This document shows, in pieces, positions 51,392 through 59,826 of a DNA stretch of 64,000 nt (position 1 is its first letter; each line of letters starts with the position of its first letter). The notes under the pieces were generated by a model, which was given only the letters and a program-made list of their open reading frames with translations, was not told where the DNA came from and made no database searches. Source of the stretch: Ga0074139 sp964515195 (lineage in GTDB: Bacteria > Bdellovibrionota > Bdellovibrionia > Bdellovibrionales > Bdellovibrionaceae); assembly GCA_964515195.1 (NCBI GenBank), contig CAZETK010000009.1, positions 7,457-71,456 on the forward strand. Direction: 5' to 3'. The translations under genes and the position numbers were made by a program.

Positions 51392-52074
51392 GAAAAACGG
51401 GCCTCGCTTGTTTTTAGCATTTCTAAAATGGCTGGGACATGGATACTGATCACTTGATGTAGGGGAAGCCCCCGTTCAATTTCATAAGTGAGAGTGGGGA
51501 TGCCGCGCTCCAGACCGGTGTAAGTTCCCAGACAACCGGGGGTGGGATAACCGATATCATCATCTATTTTATAGCCTGTTAGCTTCGAAAGGGTCTCAGC
51601 TTCAGGTCGACAATCGCCGTTGACATTAAGGACTGGCTTCCAGGAATGAAGACTTAAAACAAGGTGGGGTCTATTTTCGAGTTCCTTTACCAGAGCTTTA
51701 TTTTCGTTTTCGCTAAGAGGGCTCGGGCCTGGGTTATAGCGAGGAGTTGCGGCCTCGGGACTCCAATCCTGGGTGGGAAGATTGCGATTTAAGTCAACGC
51801 CGTTTCCATTTCCCCGGGTCTTTAGCAAAACCCCCTCGGGATTCGCCTCGGGAATGAGGGTGATTTGCAATTGAAACGGGAAGGTCTGAAGAAAAGAATC
51901 CAAAAGCCCCCGAGCGCAGGCGACTCCTTCAATTTCATCTCCATGAACGCCTCCTAGAATTAAAATTCTAGGGACCTTAGTATTTACTGAGAAGGACGAA
52001 AATTCATTAGACGCAAAGTCATAAGCGATAATCGGGAGCCCCAGATGAGTGCGTGACAAAACACGTGTTTGCAT
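51388..52074 (-). CDS. mpaA: M14-family zinc peptidase, MpaA-like murein peptide amidase
   Basis: A 228-aa cytoplasmic (no signal) zinc carboxypeptidase. Zinc ligands: His44 and Glu47 in GGVHGDEIEG, His143 in SLHSW; catalytic Glu198 in TYEIERG; Asn-Arg at 96-98 (LNRNLPT). The shape matches MpaA, which cleaves gamma-D-Glu-diaminopimelate bonds in recycled wall peptides. The operon with dapD and the adjacent lysA supports a role in feeding diaminopimelate into wall or lysine metabolism; that role is inference. Its start is 14 bp from the divergent lysA start. Confidence 0.8.
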   Translation of the reverse strand: MQTRVLSRTHLGLPIIAYDFASNEFSSFSVNTKVPRILILGGVHGDEIEGVACARGLLDSFLQTFPFQLQITLIPEANPEGVLLKTRGNGNGVDLNRNLPTQDWSPEAATPRYNPGPSPLSENENKALVKELENRPHLVLSLHSWKPVLNVNGDCRPEAETLSKLTGYKIDDDIGYPTPGCLGTYTGLERGIPTLTYEIERGLPLHQVISIHVPAILEMLKTSEARFS

Positions 52075-52088
52075 GATTTTGTTCTAGT

Positions 52089-53258
52089 ATGTCTGATGCC
52101 GTCTTACAATACACAAATGCAAAGCTTTTTTGGAATTCTCTGGATTTGACAGAAAGAATTCGCGAAATTCCGACACCTTCTTTTGTGTATTCGCGTCAGA
52201 TACTTCGCAAGCGCTTTGAGCTTTTTCAAGCGGCCTTCCCTAAGGCACGGATTCACTTTGCTATGAAGGCTAATCACTGGGAGCCCTTACTCCAAGAGAT
52301 GGCATCTTGGGGGGCGCATGTCGACGTCGTCTCGAGCGGGGAAATCCAAAAAGCCTTAGAATGTGGTTTTCGAGCAGATCAAATTCTATTTTCAGGCGTG
52401 GGCAAAACAAATCATGAAATCGCCTATGCTCTTGAGAAGAATATTTTTCAAATCAATGTCGAAAGTCAGGATGAACTAGATAAGATTATCAGTTTCAAAA
52501 AACCAGTCCGCATCGGTCTGCGTTGGACGCCCGGCTTGGATGTGAAAACTCATCCCTTTATTAAGACCAGCCATGACGATACAAAGTTTGGTCTTTCCCA
52601 AGAAGATCTCCACGCCATGATTCCTAAAATCAAAAACCATACCTTTCTTCAATTTCAAGGCCTGTCGCTGCATCTGGGATCTCAGATATTGGATTTGAAT
52701 GATTTCCGTCTGGCTTTCCGGGAATACAAAAAGTTGGTCACAAATTTCCCTTTGTCGAGCGTGAATGTCGACTTGGGAGGAGGGCTGGGAATCGATTACC
52801 ACTCTCAAAAATTGCAGGAAGATGAATCACGGCTTCAAGAGTATGCCGCTATAGTGAACGAAATTTGGAACGAGACTCCCTATCAATTGCTTTTTGAGCC
52901 CGGAAGGTTTTTATCGGCCCGAGCCGGTGGGCTTCTGACCCAAGTGCAAGCTATTAAAAAAACTAAATCAAAAACCATCGTCGTGGTGGATGCGGGAATG
53001 ACAAATTTACTGCGCCCAGTCCTTTACGAGGCCCACCATGAAATTCTTCCCTTGCAGAAGCGACCAGGCCCGGAAGAGGTAGTGGACGTTGTCGGGCCCA
53101 TTTGCGAATCCTCTGATTTTTTAGCCTTGGGCCGTCGTTTGCCGCCTTTGCAAGTGGGGGACCTTTTATGGATAGCGGACTGTGGGGCTTACGGATCTTC
53201 CATGAGTTCTGATTACAATCTGAGACCGCGGGCTGGTGAAAACTGGATTGTTACATAA
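52089..53258 (+). CDS. lysA: Diaminopimelate decarboxylase
   Basis: A 389-aa fold-type III PLP enzyme that makes lysine from meso-diaminopimelate. The PLP lysine is Lys60 in HFAMKANH; other motifs are HLGSQI, DLGGGLGI, EPGRFLSARAG, CESSDFL and CGAYGSSMSSDYN. Length is somewhat short for LysA (about 415), so a related decarboxylase cannot be fully excluded, but the dapD/mpaA neighbours support this call. No ribosome-binding site is evident upstream of ATG 52089, only 14 bp from the divergent mpaA start. Confidence 0.88.
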   Translation: MSDAVLQYTNAKLFWNSLDLTERIREIPTPSFVYSRQILRKRFELFQAAFPKARIHFAMKANHWEPLLQEMASWGAHVDVVSSGEIQKALECGFRADQILFSGVGKTNHEIAYALEKNIFQINVESQDELDKIISFKKPVRIGLRWTPGLDVKTHPFIKTSHDDTKFGLSQEDLHAMIPKIKNHTFLQFQGLSLHLGSQILDLNDFRLAFREYKKLVTNFPLSSVNVDLGGGLGIDYHSQKLQEDESRLQEYAAIVNEIWNETPYQLLFEPGRFLSARAGGLLTQVQAIKKTKSKTIVVVDAGMTNLLRPVLYEAHHEILPLQKRPGPEEVVDVVGPICESSDFLALGRRLPPLQVGDLLWIADCGAYGSSMSSDYNLRPRAGENWIVT

Positions 53259-53488
53259 GAGTCTGATGGCCATTTTGGTGGATTTCTTTTGATTTCCTGC
53301 CTGATAAAGTTTGTTTTTAAGGCAGTCAATCCCTAATGAAGGGCGCAATTCAAATTTGGCGTCCATTAAATCCAAACAATTCTCTCCCAACCCATGTCAT
53401 CCATCACTTTTGTGTTGTTCCTTACATGGGCTGGCCTAATATAATCTTATCAACACCAGGATCACCTAATAAATTCATCGAGGAACTT

Positions 53489-56071
53489 ATGGACATTGAA
53501 GTCATGGATAGAGAGTCTGAAAAAATTCAATCGCCAAAGAAAGCTGTGGCTAAAAAAATTAAAAAACGGAACACGAAGTTCACGGACAGCTTTTCAGAAG
53601 AGATTTTCAACTTAACCTATAAGTATGAAAACGAAGCCGATGTGAATGATCGACATCTGAATGTGGCCTTGGACTTGGCCTCTGTTGAAAAACCCGAATT
53701 GCGTGATTACTGGACCGAAAAGTTTTTAGATCTTCTTGAGGATTTTAAATTTGTACCTGGTGGTCGAATCACGTCCAATGCGGGAACAGGATTAAAGGGG
53801 ACGACTTATATCAATTGTTTTGTCAGCGGCTTTCGTGGGGAAGATCAAGATTCCATGGCCAGCATTATGGACGAGCTTCGCCGACAGGCTTTGATTCTCA
53901 AGTCCGAAGGTGGATACGGTTTTTGTGCGGATGTCATGCGACCCAGAGGTGCATTTGTCGAGGGCATCGGTGGAGACTCTCCTGGCGCCGTAAAACTTCT
54001 TGAAATGTGGGACACTCAAAGCGCCGTGATCACATCCGGAAGTGGACTTAAGAAGAAGAGTAACAAGGGTAAAAAGAAAATCCGTAAGGGAGCCCAAATG
54101 GTGACGATGTCAGTCTATCATCCTGACATCGAAGAGTACATTACCGCCAAGCAGACCCCCGGACAGCTGACAAAGTTCAATATGTCCATCTTAGTCACTG
54201 ACGACTTTATGAAGGCTGTTGAAAACGGGCTGCCATGGCATTTAGAATTTCCCGATTACGAAACTGCGAAAGTAGAATACAAGAAATACTGGAACGGGGA
54301 TTTAAAGGCCTGGAAAGAAAAAGGTCTGCCAACTCGGATTTATAAAACTTTCGAAAAAGCTGAACAGTTGTGGGAGTTGATCATGAAGTCAACCTACAAC
54401 CGTAACGAGCCTGGTATCCTTTTTATCGACACCATCAATAGACTCAATAATCTTTATTACTGCGAACACATCAATGCGACAAACCCTTGCGGTGAGCAGG
54501 TTTTGCCAGTGGGCGGTTGCTGCTTGTTAGGATCCCTTAACTTGACACAAATGGTAGACCTCAAAAACAAAACTTGGGATTATGCAAAACTTAAGGAAAT
54601 TATTCCTATTGCCGTCCGATTCATGGACAACGTGAATGACCGCACCCAAGTTCCGCTACCAGAGCAGGAAGAAAACTTGCGTGACAAGCGTCGTATCGGT
54701 TTAGGCGTACTCGGATATGGATCAGCTCTTATGATGCTAAAGGTTCGATACGGCTCTGATGAGGCTATTGCTTTAACGGAAGATTTAGGTCGCTTTATTA
54801 TGAACGAAGCCTATAAAGCGTCATCTCTTTTAGCCAAAGAAAAAGGCGCCTTTGCCCTTTTTGATGCTGATAAATATTTAAACGGAGAATTTGTAAAGCG
54901 TCTTGAGCCTGAGACTCGTGAGTTAATTCAGAAGTACGGAATGAGAAACAGTCATTTACTTTCCATTCAGCCGACTGGAAATAGCTCTGTTTTTGCCAAT
55001 AACGTATCTGGCGGCCTAGAGCCTCTGTTTTTGACTTCTTATATTCGTACGGCTACTCAACCCTATGGCCCCGAAACTTTGGGTGTTCCCAAGAACGTCA
55101 ATTGGGAGCGAAAAACGTATGAAGTGTCAGGCCCTGCCACCGAGTGGAAGTGGACCAAAGAAGGAGATGAAAGCCTTCTGGTGACAGAACACAATGGAGA
55201 GGTTTGGAAGTTTGACTCGTCTCGAGGATTATTAAAAGAGTCCCGCATTCGTGACTATGCTGTCCGCCATCACGAGGAAAATGACACCTGGGATGAGTCT
55301 GCCGATTGGGCCGCAACCTCCTTTAGCTTGAATATTGATGATCATGTTAAAACAATGGCCGTTTTCTCGAAGTATATTGATTCCGCCATGTCAAAAACGG
55401 TGAACATTCCGGCTGACTACCCTTATGAAGACTTTAAACGCCTGTATTATGAGGTCTACAAAACCGGCACCATAAAGGGATGCACCTCTTATCGTGAAGG
55501 AACTATGACCACCGTTTTATCCGCCACCAGCGCGAACGAAGCGGAATCCAAAAATGGAGTTAAGCGAACAAAAGCTACGCCTCGCCCAGAGATTTTGGAC
55601 TGCCATATTCATCAGATCACAAGTGCAGGTCAAAGCTGGGTGGTCCTGGTGGGTCTGCTGGAAAAAGATCCCTACGAAGTTTTTGCGATGAAGCAAAGCC
55701 GCCTTTTACTTCCGTCTCACATCACAAAGGGCAAGCTGGTCAAAGAAAAATCCGGAGTCTATAACTTAGAGACATCCGACGGGTGGTTGTTGCGCGATAT
55801 TCGTACCTTCTTTGAATCTGGAGAGCAGGAAGCTTTAACAAGGATGATTTCAACGGCACTTCGTCATGGGGCTGATATTGAATTCATCGTTTCGCAGCTG
55901 GTTAAGAGTGAGGGTAACATTACGTCTTTCTCAAAAGCGATCGGGCGAACTTTGAAGAAGTACATCACGGAAATCAAAACCATGAAGTGTACTGATTGCG
56001 AGAGCAGCAATATTAAAATGGAAGAGGGCTGCTTTGTCTGTTTGGATTGCGGCAGTAGTAAGTGTGAATAG
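53489..56071 (+). CDS. nrdJ: Adenosylcobalamin-dependent ribonucleotide reductase (class II)
   Basis: An 860-aa enzyme reducing ribonucleotides to deoxyribonucleotides. Active-site stretches: TTYINCFVSG (first redox Cys about 109), ATNPCGEQ (Asn, Cys, Glu about 332-336), GNSSVFANNVSGG. The C-terminus has a CxxC-type tail (CTDCESSNIKMEEG and CFVCLDCGS), as in NrdJ. No radical-bearing NrdB is adjacent, which fits class II. ATG 53489 is chosen because GAGGA lies 4 nt upstream; the open frame begins at 53336. A TATAAT at 53439 may be its -10. No cobalamin riboswitch was recognised upstream. Confidence 0.93.
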   Translation: MDIEVMDRESEKIQSPKKAVAKKIKKRNTKFTDSFSEEIFNLTYKYENEADVNDRHLNVALDLASVEKPELRDYWTEKFLDLLEDFKFVPGGRITSNAGTGLKGTTYINCFVSGFRGEDQDSMASIMDELRRQALILKSEGGYGFCADVMRPRGAFVEGIGGDSPGAVKLLEMWDTQSAVITSGSGLKKKSNKGKKKIRKGAQMVTMSVYHPDIEEYITAKQTPGQLTKFNMSILVTDDFMKAVENGLPWHLEFPDYETAKVEYKKYWNGDLKAWKEKGLPTRIYKTFEKAEQLWELIMKSTYNRNEPGILFIDTINRLNNLYYCEHINATNPCGEQVLPVGGCCLLGSLNLTQMVDLKNKTWDYAKLKEIIPIAVRFMDNVNDRTQVPLPEQEENLRDKRRIGLGVLGYGSALMMLKVRYGSDEAIALTEDLGRFIMNEAYKASSLLAKEKGAFALFDADKYLNGEFVKRLEPETRELIQKYGMRNSHLLSIQPTGNSSVFANNVSGGLEPLFLTSYIRTATQPYGPETLGVPKNVNWERKTYEVSGPATEWKWTKEGDESLLVTEHNGEVWKFDSSRGLLKESRIRDYAVRHHEENDTWDESADWAATSFSLNIDDHVKTMAVFSKYIDSAMSKTVNIPADYPYEDFKRLYYEVYKTGTIKGCTSYREGTMTTVLSATSANEAESKNGVKRTKATPRPEILDCHIHQITSAGQSWVVLVGLLEKDPYEVFAMKQSRLLLPSHITKGKLVKEKSGVYNLETSDGWLLRDIRTFFESGEQEALTRMISTALRHGADIEFIVSQLVKSEGNITSFSKAIGRTLKKYITEIKTMKCTDCESSNIKMEEGCFVCLDCGSSKCE

Positions 56072-56084
56072 TATTTGAATCTGA

Positions 56085-56642
56085 TTAAGAGACGATGCTT
56101 TTGGCGACGGCCCAAAGGCAAGTCTCTTCTTTTTCGATATTTCGTTTTAAAATATCCCACAGATCCTCAAGAGCCCTGGAGACCCAAGTCTGATCGATCG
56201 CCTCCCAGCTCTGCATCGAGGCTTGGATTTCATCTATGAGTGCTTCTTGAGACAAATGCTCTTCTATTGGGACACTCAGCATCGATTTTTCTTTAAAATA
56301 ATGCGCCAGAGATTCGGGAATCTCGATTTCCTTCAGTTTTTGATCGGGTGGCTTTAGCTCGTTGATTCTATTCAAAGCCTTTGTAAAAGGACGATTCATC
56401 ATAAAAAAATCAAAAAAATACATACAAAAGGGGCCGCCGGTTTGGATAACGGGATTTCCAAAAAGTTTATGAAATAGAATATCGTACTCGTCTTGATGGT
56501 GAGATTTTATGAGACCTTGAAGATGAATAGAAAGATGTTTACAGACGGACTCGTTGCGATCATCCCAGGCCGTCTTGAGGCCGTTATACGTTTTCATGAT
56601 GTCTTCATGTTGCAAATGAAGGGTTGAATTGAAGTCGCTCAT
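56085..56642 (-). CDS. Hemerythrin-like domain protein with altered iron ligands
   Basis: A 185-aa protein with the hemerythrin HHE-type four-helix pattern: LQHEDIMKTYNGL, HLQGLIKSHHQDEYDILF, GGPFCMYFFDFFM and NIEKEETCLW. Two positions that usually carry iron-binding His differ (GGP..EH is read as GGP..DF, and the last HxxxEE is NIEKEE), so it may bind a different metal set. It faces the nirK operon and shares its control region with FNR/DNR-type boxes, suggesting a nitric-oxide response (inference). Confidence 0.7.
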   Translation of the reverse strand: MSDFNSTLHLQHEDIMKTYNGLKTAWDDRNESVCKHLSIHLQGLIKSHHQDEYDILFHKLFGNPVIQTGGPFCMYFFDFFMMNRPFTKALNRINELKPPDQKLKEIEIPESLAHYFKEKSMLSVPIEEHLSQEALIDEIQASMQSWEAIDQTWVSRALEDLWDILKRNIEKEETCLWAVAKSIVS

Positions 56643-56751
56643 AAATCCTCGATTCTTAAACTGTCGTTAAGCCACTCACGATTTAGAAACAGACCCACTT
56701 TCAGCTCTCGATTCCTAGCGTCTATTATCGCCGTCACAGAGTCTTGCCAAT

Positions 56752-56765
56752 ATGATCTAGATCAT
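56752..56765. promoter_or_regulatory. FNR/DNR-type box 1
   Basis: ATGATCTAGATCAT is a perfect 14-bp palindrome containing TGAT-N4-ATCA, the core of CRP/FNR-family sites such as those of Fnr, Dnr and NnrR. It lies about 110 bp upstream of the hemerythrin-like gene and about 136 bp upstream of nirK. Confidence 0.7.
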
Positions 56766-56834
56766 CATAAACGGGAATCTCGAATAGAGACTCTCTAGCT
56801 CAATGTCGACTTCTAATAGAGTCGGTCTATTTAC

Positions 56835-56848
56835 ATGACTCAGATCAT
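56835..56848. promoter_or_regulatory. FNR/DNR-type box 2
   Basis: ATGACTCAGATCAT has TGAC-N4-ATCA, a one-base variant of the same core. It lies about 52 bp before the nirK start, a position where an activator could contact RNA polymerase. Confidence 0.5.
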
Positions 56849-56900
56849 ATCAGATGAATCGCTGTTTACCATACCTTAGGGGCAAGCCGAGGAGGGCTCC

Positions 56901-58319
56901 ATGAACATAAGGTCCGTCGTTTTAACTGCAATAATTTTCGGAATCATTCCGCCCCTTACAGCTCACGCAAAAATTAAGGGTGAGGAAGTGGCTGTGCTAA
57001 CAGCACCGCCAGAAGTGCCACCCCCAATAAAACGGTCTCACAATACAAAGGTGATTGTTAAACTGGATGTTATTGAAAAGAAAATGAAAATCGCAGAAGG
57101 CGTTGATTACACCTTCTGGACATTTGGCGGTACGGTTCCAGGAAGCTTTATTCGTATTAAAGAAGGTGATGTGGTCGAATTTTCTTTGCGGAATCACCCG
57201 ACTTCAAAAATGCCTCACAATATTGACCTCCATGCTGTAACGGGCCCTGGAGGAGGAGCCGCCTCATCGTTTACGATGCCAGGCCATGAGAGCGTTTTCT
57301 CCTTTAAGGCTTTAAATCCGGGTCTCTACGTTTACCACTGCGCCACAGCCCCAGTCGGGATGCATATCGCTAATGGAATGTACGGATTGATCTTGGTAGA
57401 GCCCAAAAAGGGAATGCCGAAGGTTGATCGTGAGTACTACGTTATGCAGGGTGATTTCTACACAAAGGGAAAATACGGCAAACAAGGTTATCAACCCTTT
57501 GATATGGAAAAGGCCATTGATGAGAAGCCTACTTACGTTGTATTTAACGGTTCCACCAATTCGATGTTAGGAGATAAATCCTTGAAGGCAAAGGTGGGCG
57601 AAACAATTCGACTTTTCGTCGGAAACGGGGGCCCTAATCTTGTCTCGTCTTTCCACGTTATCGGAGAAATTTTCGACAAGGTGTATCTCGAGGCGGGAAC
57701 AACGTATACGTCTAATGTTCAAACAACTTTAGTTCCCGCTGGGGGAGCAAGTATAGTAGAATTCAAGGTCGAAGTGCCTGGAAATCTAGTCTTAGTGGAT
57801 CACTCCATTTTCCGGGCTTTCAATAAAGGAGCTTTAGGGATGCTGAGTGTCGACGGCGCCGAGGTCAAAGAAATTTACTCTGGAAAAATGGCAGATAACG
57901 TTTATCTCCCAGAGGGTGGTGCCGTCCAGACAATCCGGGACAAGGAAAAGGTCGTTACAGCTAGCAGCATCGAAGATCGTATTAAAATGGGTAAAAATAT
58001 TTACGTGCAGAACTGTGCGGCATGCCATCAGCTGGATGGACGGGGAATTCCGGGAGCATTTCCACCTCTTGCCAAATCGGATTGGCTGAACAAGGATACA
58101 AAAACGGTGGTCAACGTTGTTAAGAACGGCTTGAGCGGGCCCATTACTGTTAATGGTGATCCTTACAACTCCGTAATGCCTGCCTTAGGATTGAGCAACG
58201 AAGATATAGCCAACGTCCTCACTTATGTTTATCATAGCTGGGGCAACACTAAGAGAGTGGTGACACCAAATGACGCTGCAGCTGTAAAGGTGGTCCCAGC
58301 CAATAACGGAGGACATTGA
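56901..58319 (+). CDS. nirK: Copper nitrite reductase fused to a C-terminal cytochrome c
   Basis: Periplasmic enzyme reducing nitrite to nitric oxide, 472 aa. Signal peptide MNIRSVVLTAIIFGIIPPLT then AHA. Type 1 copper ligands: H106, C147, H155, M160; type 2 copper: H111, H146 and H301; catalytic Asp109 and His252. The C-terminal 110 residues form a c-type cytochrome with CAACH (372-376) and distal Met426 (VMPAL), as in three-domain enzymes of the Ralstonia type; this would take electrons directly. GAGGAGGG lies 5 nt upstream of ATG 56901. nirV starts in its last 4 bases (ATGA). Two FNR-type boxes lie upstream. Confidence 0.95.
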   Translation: MNIRSVVLTAIIFGIIPPLTAHAKIKGEEVAVLTAPPEVPPPIKRSHNTKVIVKLDVIEKKMKIAEGVDYTFWTFGGTVPGSFIRIKEGDVVEFSLRNHPTSKMPHNIDLHAVTGPGGGAASSFTMPGHESVFSFKALNPGLYVYHCATAPVGMHIANGMYGLILVEPKKGMPKVDREYYVMQGDFYTKGKYGKQGYQPFDMEKAIDEKPTYVVFNGSTNSMLGDKSLKAKVGETIRLFVGNGGPNLVSSFHVIGEIFDKVYLEAGTTYTSNVQTTLVPAGGASIVEFKVEVPGNLVLVDHSIFRAFNKGALGMLSVDGAEVKEIYSGKMADNVYLPEGGAVQTIRDKEKVVTASSIEDRIKMGKNIYVQNCAACHQLDGRGIPGAFPPLAKSDWLNKDTKTVVNVVKNGLSGPITVNGDPYNSVMPALGLSNEDIANVLTYVYHSWGNTKRVVTPNDAAAVKVVPANNGGH

Positions 58320-59095
58320 TGACGAAGGGACTGATTCCATTTTTTATGACTCTGCTTTTCGCTTTTAGTAGCTGGGGAAGTGGATTCGAAATGGTTGCAG
58401 TCCCAGCGGGTCAGTTGGAGCCCTTCTGGCTGACCCCCGTTTCTGGTAAGAATAAAAATCTAGAAAAGGCAAAGCCGCTTAAGATTGCAAAATTTGAAGC
58501 CATGAAATATCCGGTGACTGTTGCACAGTTCCGAGAATTCTTGACCTCGAACCCTGGCTGGGAGGCCGAGCAAGTTTCAACTCTATTTGCGGACGCGTCC
58601 TACTTGGCATCTTGGTCAGAGCAGTTGGAAAATCCCCAAGCTCCCGTTGTGAACGTGTCTTGGTTTGCGGCTCGCGCTTTTTGTGAAAATTATGATATGC
58701 GACTGCCGTTTGTGAATGAATGGGAGTACATGGCGGCGGCTTCCGAGACTAAAAAATATGCTAATACCGACGAGAAGTTTTTACGTCGAATTTTAAACTG
58801 GTACGGCGAGCCTAAAGGAAAAAAGCTAAGGCCCGTTGGAAGTATCTATAAAAATCTTTACGGAATATGGGATCTGCATGGTCTGATCTGGGAATGGGTT
58901 GAGGATTTTAACACCAGCTTTGTAACTGGCGAAAGCCGAGAAGATTCGGCCATGAATCGAGATATGTTTTGTGGATCGGGTGCTGTTTCAAGTGCAGATA
59001 AAACGAACTATGCGGCCTTTATGCGCTTTGCATTTCGCTCAAGCTTAAAAGGCCGCAGTTCTTCATGGAATCTTGGATTCCGATGCGTAAGGTAG
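58316..59095 (+). CDS. nirV: NirV-like formylglycine-generating-enzyme-fold protein
   Basis: A 259-aa protein with a signal peptide (FFMTLLFAFSSWGSG) and the SUMF1/FGE-sulfatase fold: YPVTVAQFREFL, VVNVSWFAARAFCENY, RLPFVNEWEYMAAAS, GLIWEWVEDF and NLGFRCVR. Proteins of this type encoded next to nirK are called NirV; their reaction is not established. It overlaps nirK by 4 nt. The catalytic cysteine pair of true formylglycine enzymes is not clearly present. Confidence 0.85.
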   Translation: MMTKGLIPFFMTLLFAFSSWGSGFEMVAVPAGQLEPFWLTPVSGKNKNLEKAKPLKIAKFEAMKYPVTVAQFREFLTSNPGWEAEQVSTLFADASYLASWSEQLENPQAPVVNVSWFAARAFCENYDMRLPFVNEWEYMAAASETKKYANTDEKFLRRILNWYGEPKGKKLRPVGSIYKNLYGIWDLHGLIWEWVEDFNTSFVTGESREDSAMNRDMFCGSGAVSSADKTNYAAFMRFAFRSSLKGRSSSWNLGFRCVR

Positions 59096-59102
59096 GTGAA
59101 TT

Positions 59103-59666
59103 ATGAAAAAAGTATGGCTGCCATTTTTTATTGTTTTTTACGCATTTGCTTTTGCGGGTGACAACAAGTTACCAAGCGATTCTCTATTTCATGTGAAGTC
59201 CACTTGGCGGACTCATAATGATAAACCGATTCAGCTAAAGGACCTGCAAGGGCAAGGCACAATTATCACGATGGTCTACACCAGTTGTGCCCATGCCTGT
59301 CCTATGATGATAACTAAAATTCAAGAAGTCGAAGCTGCCTTAAAGAAAAGCAGTATGAAAAATTATAAAGTCGTCATCGCTTCTTTCGACCCTAAAAAGG
59401 ACACACCAGCGGCCTTGAAGAAATATGTTAAGGGGAGAAATCTTGATGAGTCCCGCTGGACATTCTTGTCAGCCCCTAATGATCGGGTCGCGCGGGAGTT
59501 GGCGGTGGTTTTAGGCATCAGTTATAAAGAAATCGAAGGAGGGGATTTCTCCCACTCCAACATAATCACCTATCTTGACAAGAACGGTGTGATAAAAGCC
59601 AAGCTTCAAAGCTTGAATGAAGATGTTGATCCCTTTGTGGAAAGTATGGTGCGCGATGTACACTAA
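59103..59666 (+). CDS. SCO1/SenC-family copper chaperone
   Basis: A 187-aa protein with a signal peptide (MKKVWLPFFIVFYAFAFA) and a thioredoxin-like SCO domain. Copper ligands Cys62 and Cys66 in TSCAHACPM and His151 in DFSHSN are in place. It follows nirV by 7 nt in the nirK operon and so probably supplies copper to NirK (inference from position). Confidence 0.9.
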   Translation: MKKVWLPFFIVFYAFAFAGDNKLPSDSLFHVKSTWRTHNDKPIQLKDLQGQGTIITMVYTSCAHACPMMITKIQEVEAALKKSSMKNYKVVIASFDPKKDTPAALKKYVKGRNLDESRWTFLSAPNDRVARELAVVLGISYKEIEGGDFSHSNIITYLDKNGVIKAKLQSLNEDVDPFVESMVRDVH

Positions 59667-59677
59667 GCTTAACGAGA

Positions 59678-59795
59678 CTACCAATCTTGTCGTTCTCGGA
59701 TGATTTTTCCGTCTGATGCATTGACGGTGAATTCCATCTTTTTGCCGTCTTGTGTTCCTTCAAACTACCCAGCCAGACACATTCCCCAAGGCCTC
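59678..59795 (-). pseudogene. Remnant of a PepSY-domain gene
   Basis: On the minus strand, reading EALGNVSGWVV and, after a one-base frameshift at 59761-59764, EGTQDGKKMEFTVNASDGKI then IRERQDW and a stop, gives the C-terminal part of a PepSY domain (WxVE...DGKKxEFxVxAxxGKI). A stop codon lies just upstream of EAL in that frame. Only about 40 residues remain and there is no start, so this is a decayed fragment in the gap between the SCO gene and the fibre genes. Confidence 0.65.
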
Positions 59796-59826
59796 CTAAC
59801 TTTCTTGGCTGTTAAGCCTGGAGTTG

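Noticed and set aside
53259..53488. Cobalamin riboswitch before the class II ribonucleotide reductase
   Set aside because: No B12-box or matching stem arrangement was seen in the 230-bp leader.
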